In this document: piece after piece, positions 61,141 to 64,000 of the stretch | Position numbering within the stretch: the first letter of the stretch is position 1 | How the letters are laid out: each line of letters opens with the position of its first letter | Assembly (NCBI RefSeq): GCF_022430545.2 | Contig: NZ_CP092488.2 | Coordinates: 1 to 64,000 of the forward strand | DNA from: Mycobacterium paraterrae | GTDB taxonomy: Bacteria > Actinomycetota > Actinomycetes > Mycobacteriales > Mycobacteriaceae | Direction: 5' to 3' | Length of the DNA: 64,000 bases | Program-made: the position numbers and the translations under genes | The notes under the pieces: generated by a model | Databases searched by the model: none | What the model was told of the DNA's origin: nothing | What the model saw: the letters and a program-made list of their open reading frames with translations, nothing else

Positions 61141-62465
61141 GTCGCCAGGTTCTGCAGTAGCAGCGCTTCGGTGATCGCCGCCCGCTCCAGCACGCCCAGA
61201 TGCAAACTTTCGTTGACGCTGTGCGCCTGGGTGCCGGGGTCTTCGACACCGGTGACCAGGATTGCCGCGTCGGGGAACGCGGCGGCGAACTCGGCGATGA
61301 ACGGGATCGAGCCACCCATACCCATGTCGACCGGCTCGGTCCCCCACGCCTGCCGGAACGCCGCGCGTGCGGCGTCGTAGACCGGACCGGTGACGTCGAT
61401 GGAGTACGGCTGACCGATGTCACCCGGCGTGACCGTGACGTGCGCACCCCACGGTGCATGCTGCTCGAGGTGCCTGGTCAGCGCGTCGAGGTGCTGAGCC
61501 GCGTCGCCACCGGGAGCGACCCGCATGCTCACTTTGGCCCGGGCCCGCGGAATCAGCGTATTCGACGACGCCGCAATCGAAGTCGTGTCGATCCCGATCA
61601 CCGTGATCGCCGGCTTGGCCCACATACGCTGCGGCACCGAACCGGAACCGATCTCGCTCACGCCGTCGAGCAACCCCGACTCGGCGCGCACCCGATCGGC
61701 CGGGTAATCGACTGTCGCGGCGGTGCTTTCGTGTAGTCCGGCGACCGCGACGTTGCCTTCGTCGTCGTGCAGGCTGGCCAGCAGACGCACCAGGACCGAC
61801 AACGCGTCCGGCACCACGCCGCCCCAGAGCCCGGAGTGCAGGCCATGGTCGAGCGTGGCGACCTCGACCACGCAGTCGGCCAACCCGCGCAGCGACACCG
61901 TCAGCGCGGGCGTTTCGGTGCTCCAGTTGTCCGAGTCGGCGATCACGATCACGTCGGCCTCGAGCGCGTTCCGATGGGCGGCCAACAGCCGGCCCAGCGA
62001 CGGTGACCCGGACTCTTCCTCGCCCTCGACAAACACCGTCACCCCGACCGGTGGATTACCTCCGTGCGCCCGAAATGCCGCCAAATGTGTTGCAATACCA
62101 GCCTTGTCGTCGGCGCTGCCGCGCCCGTACAGTCGACCGTCGCGCTCGGTCGGCTCGAAAGGCGGCGACGCCCACTGGTCAGGATCACCTTCGGGCTGCA
62201 CATCGTGGTGGGCGTAGAGCAGCACCGTCGGCGCACCCGGGGGCGCGGGATGGCGGGCGATGACGGCGGGCGCACCGCCCTCGCTGACGATCTGAACGTC
62301 ACCAAAACCGGCCTCCGACAACAGGTCTGCGGTCGCTTGGGCGCTTCGGTGTACCTGGTCGCGGCGGGCCGGATCGGCCCAGACCGACTGGATGCGGACC
62401 AGATTCTCCAGATCGCCGCGTACCGACGGTAGCAGTTCACGGACCCGTTCGACGAGATCGCTCAT
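61137..62465 (-). CDS. M20-family metallopeptidase (Rv2522c)
   Basis: The protein has 442 residues, dinuclear zinc M20 dipeptidase type. Metal and catalytic residues appear in VLLYAHHDVQPEG, YGRGSADDKAGIATHLAAF, FVEGEEESGSPSLGRLL (general base and ligand Glu), ADSDNW and, near the end, GVEDPGTQAHSVNESLHL. The dimerisation/lid domain lies at about 190-310. It hydrolyses small peptides or N-acyl amino acids; the precise substrate is not clear. No signal peptide. M. tuberculosis Rv2522c is somewhat longer at the N-terminus (470 residues). Confidence 0.94.
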   Translation of the reverse strand: MSDLVERVRELLPSVRGDLENLVRIQSVWADPARRDQVHRSAQATADLLSEAGFGDVQIVSEGGAPAVIARHPAPPGAPTVLLYAHHDVQPEGDPDQWASPPFEPTERDGRLYGRGSADDKAGIATHLAAFRAHGGNPPVGVTVFVEGEEESGSPSLGRLLAAHRNALEADVIVIADSDNWSTETPALTVSLRGLADCVVEVATLDHGLHSGLWGGVVPDALSVLVRLLASLHDDEGNVAVAGLHESTAATVDYPADRVRAESGLLDGVSEIGSGSVPQRMWAKPAITVIGIDTTSIAASSNTLIPRARAKVSMRVAPGGDAAQHLDALTRHLEQHAPWGAHVTVTPGDIGQPYSIDVTGPVYDAARAAFRQAWGTEPVDMGMGGSIPFIAEFAAAFPDAAILVTGVEDPGTQAHSVNESLHLGVLERAAITEALLLQNLAT

Positions 62466-62526
62466 GTTTCGAGGCTAGTCGAAGTCTCATCCGCCACGTG
62501 ATTCACAGGACGCGGCTGGCATCGAC

Positions 62527-62586
62527 GTGCCCACCTCGTAGCGACAACATGGCCGCAGCCGGTAGTTGTCGCTATGAGGCGGGCAC
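62527..62586. repeat. Dispersed palindromic repeat, copy B
   Basis: A 60-bp inverted repeat: 22-bp arms starting GTGCCC (62527) and ending GGGCAC (62586), matching at 20 of 22 positions, around a 16-bp loop. The inner arms read TAGCGACAAC and GTTGTCGCTA. It lies in the non-coding gap between the Rv2522c-like gene and acpS and is the better-preserved relative of copy A at 24063-24121. Confidence 0.75.
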
Positions 62587-62632
62587 AACGACGGCTGTCC
62601 AGCTCGAGTGACCGCTGTGACCGTTGTGAACG

Positions 62633-63025
62633 CTAGGGCATTTCGAGGATCGCGACGGCCGCGGCGGTGTCGGCCTCGTGTGTCAGCGATACGTGGATCG
62701 TGACGTCCTTGAGGTGCGTGGCGATGTCGCCGGTGAGCCGCACCCGCGGACGTCCCCACATGTCAGTGACCACTTCGATGTCGCGGTGGATGTCTTCACG
62801 CAACACCGGCCGCTGCGAAAACCGCGAGCCCGACCAAGCCTTGATCACGGCCTCCTTGGCAGCCCACCGGGCCGCCAGGTGGCGGGCCGCCGACGAACTC
62901 TTGTCCGAGGCGTCGCGCCGCTCACCCGGCGTGAACGTCTCGGCGAAGACCGTTCCCGGCTGGTCGACCTGCTCGGCGAATTCAGTAATGGAGACAAGGT
63001 CTATCCCCACTCCGACGATACTCAT
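62633..63025 (-). CDS. acpS: Holo-acyl-carrier-protein synthase
   Basis: The 130 residues equal Rv2523c. GVGIDLVSITEFAEQ with D9 and ARWAAKEAVIKAW with its Glu form the Mg2+-CoA site. LTHEADTAAAVAILE closes the domain. It attaches 4'-phosphopantetheine to the ACP of fatty acid synthase I, and its gene follows fas by 21 bp on the same strand, as in other mycobacteria. Confidence 0.96.
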   Translation of the reverse strand: MSIVGVGIDLVSITEFAEQVDQPGTVFAETFTPGERRDASDKSSSAARHLAARWAAKEAVIKAWSGSRFSQRPVLREDIHRDIEVVTDMWGRPRVRLTGDIATHLKDVTIHVSLTHEADTAAAVAILEMP

Positions 63026-63046
63026 TCAGCAGAACCTATCGGATGC

Positions 63047-64000
63047 CTAGCGCGCGTAGACGTCGTCGTCACCGAGACGCGCGTCGGCATCGAGCAACAT
63101 CGCCGCTTCCTGCCGCTTCTCCGACACCTCGTGGTCGAAGCGTCGGTCGGCGGGCCGCTCGTACAACGGGCGGCCCCCGGCGATCGCGGAGGCCAGACGA
63201 CGCTGGCCGGCCAGCAGGCGGGCGTCGGCCCGGCGCTGGTAGTCCGCCCGTTGCTCGGCATCCAGGGTCGCCATGAAGGCCTCGGGATGCACCAGGGCAA
63301 CCAGACCGGAGACGTGGCCAAACCCAAGGCTGGTCACCAGACCGGCCTTCAGCGGGAACTTCTCGCCGAGTCGCAAAGTCTCACGGATCCAGACGAAGTG
63401 CGCGGAGTCGGCCAGTTCGTCGTCGACACAGTCGAGGCTGCGGTTCGGCGGGATCACGCCGTCGCGCAGGATCTGGCACAGACCCATCATCTGGAAGACC
63501 GCCGCGCCACCCTTGGCGTGGCCGGTGAGGCTCTTCTGCGACACGATGAACAACGGCGCACCGTCGGACCGGCCGATCGAATCCGCCAGTCGCTCATGCA
63601 TTTCCGTCTCGTTGGGGTCATTGGCCAGCGTCGAGGTGTCGTGCTTGGAGATCACCGCGACGTCGTCGGCGCCGACACCCAGCTTGGCCAACGCCCTGGC
63701 CAGCGGCGAGTCTTTACCTCCCCGGCCGGCACCCAGCGCGCCCAGGCCGGGGGCCGGGATCGAGGTGTGCACACCGTCGGCGAACGACTGCGCGTAACCG
63801 ACCACCGCCAGCACCGGCAGACCCATCTTGAGGGCAAGGTCGCCGCGGGCCAGCAGAATGGTCCCACCGCCCTGGGCTTCGAGGAAGCCGAGCCGGCGAC
63901 GGTCGTTGGGCCGGGAGAACTTCGAGTCGCTGATTCCCCTGCCGCGCATCATCGAGGTGTCGGCCGTGGCGGCCATGTCACCGAAGCCGATGATGGCTTC
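63047..64000 (-). CDS. fas: Fatty acid synthase I, C-terminal part (runs off the window)
   Basis: The last 317 residues of the multidomain type I synthase (Rv2524c, about 3070 residues); the frame is open to the window edge with EAIIGFGDMAATADTSMMRGRGISDSKFSRPNDRRRLGFLEAQGGG. This is the ketoacyl synthase domain: the two catalytic histidines are in AVISKHDTSTLANDPNETEMH and SLTGHAKGGAA, and SLGFGHVSGLVALVHPEAF follows. The active-site cysteine lies outside the window. FAS I makes the C16-C26 acyl-CoA primers for phospholipids and mycolic acids. The C-terminal extension ending DDVYAR is the usual one. acpS follows immediately. Confidence 0.96.
   Translation of the reverse strand, partial: EAIIGFGDMAATADTSMMRGRGISDSKFSRPNDRRRLGFLEAQGGGTILLARGDLALKMGLPVLAVVGYAQSFADGVHTSIPAPGLGALGAGRGGKDSPLARALAKLGVGADDVAVISKHDTSTLANDPNETEMHERLADSIGRSDGAPLFIVSQKSLTGHAKGGAAVFQMMGLCQILRDGVIPPNRSLDCVDDELADSAHFVWIRETLRLGEKFPLKAGLVTSLGFGHVSGLVALVHPEAFMATLDAEQRADYQRRADARLLAGQRRLASAIAGGRPLYERPADRRFDHEVSEKRQEAAMLLDADARLGDDDVYAR

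Overview
The window is a 64 kb piece of a high-GC actinobacterial chromosome, almost certainly a Mycobacterium outside the M. tuberculosis complex. The evidence is a long run of genes in the order I know from M. tuberculosis Rv2463 to Rv2524c (lipP, nei1, rpiB, Rv2466c, pepN, Rv2468c, Rv2469c, glbO, aglA, Rv2474c, Rv2475c, gdh, ettA, ssb2, plsB2, plsC, Rv2484c, lipQ, echA14, citE to accD1, bkaR, Rv2507 to Rv2510c, orn, ldtMt2, Rv2520c, bcp, Rv2522c, acpS, fas). Orthologue names come from memory of those proteins, not from a search. No species can be named from the sequence alone.

Layout. 1-4.3 kb: a signalling module that is not at this place in M. tuberculosis: a truncated EmbR-like SARP regulator, a beta-lactamase-fold hydrolase, a PknH-like membrane Ser/Thr kinase and an exported beta-propeller protein. 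4.4-16.8 kb: lipP (apparently started at an ATT codon), a collagen-like exported protein, nei1-rpiB-DsbA-like, pepN, small envelope and HNH genes, glbO-aglA and an added flavoprotein. 16.8-24 kb: gdh, ettA and ssb2. 24-33 kb: a CopD/CtaG-type membrane protein, then the lipid genes plsB2-plsC, a WS/DGAT-like gene and lipQ.

33.3-42.4 kb: tRNA-Arg with an IS481-family element inserted at its 3' end (about 16-bp target duplication, iteron-like ends), then echA14 and a compact leucine/itaconyl-CoA degradation operon (accD1-accA1-fadE19-MaoC-citE). That operon is divergent from its TetR regulator bkaR across a clear operator palindrome. The bkdABC and scoAB/fadD35 genes that M. tuberculosis has around this operon are absent here.

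42.5-52.6 kb: an MmpS-like protein, an MFS transporter, the mycolate-reductase-type SDR, a HerA-like ATPase, orn and tRNA-His. Next to tRNA-His lies one compositionally distinct 875-residue gene that joins DUF4236, membrane helices, a DEDDh exonuclease, a TerB-like helical segment and a BRCT-like end. ldtMt2 and tRNA-Lys follow. 52.7-60.3 kb: accessory genes after tRNA-Lys (DJ-1/PfpI, LtrA, a zinc alcohol/formaldehyde dehydrogenase with a small partner, a PucR regulator, a DUF4407 protein). 60.3-64 kb: conserved core again, ending inside fas. Two related intergenic palindromic elements (24.1 and 62.5 kb) form a small dispersed repeat family.
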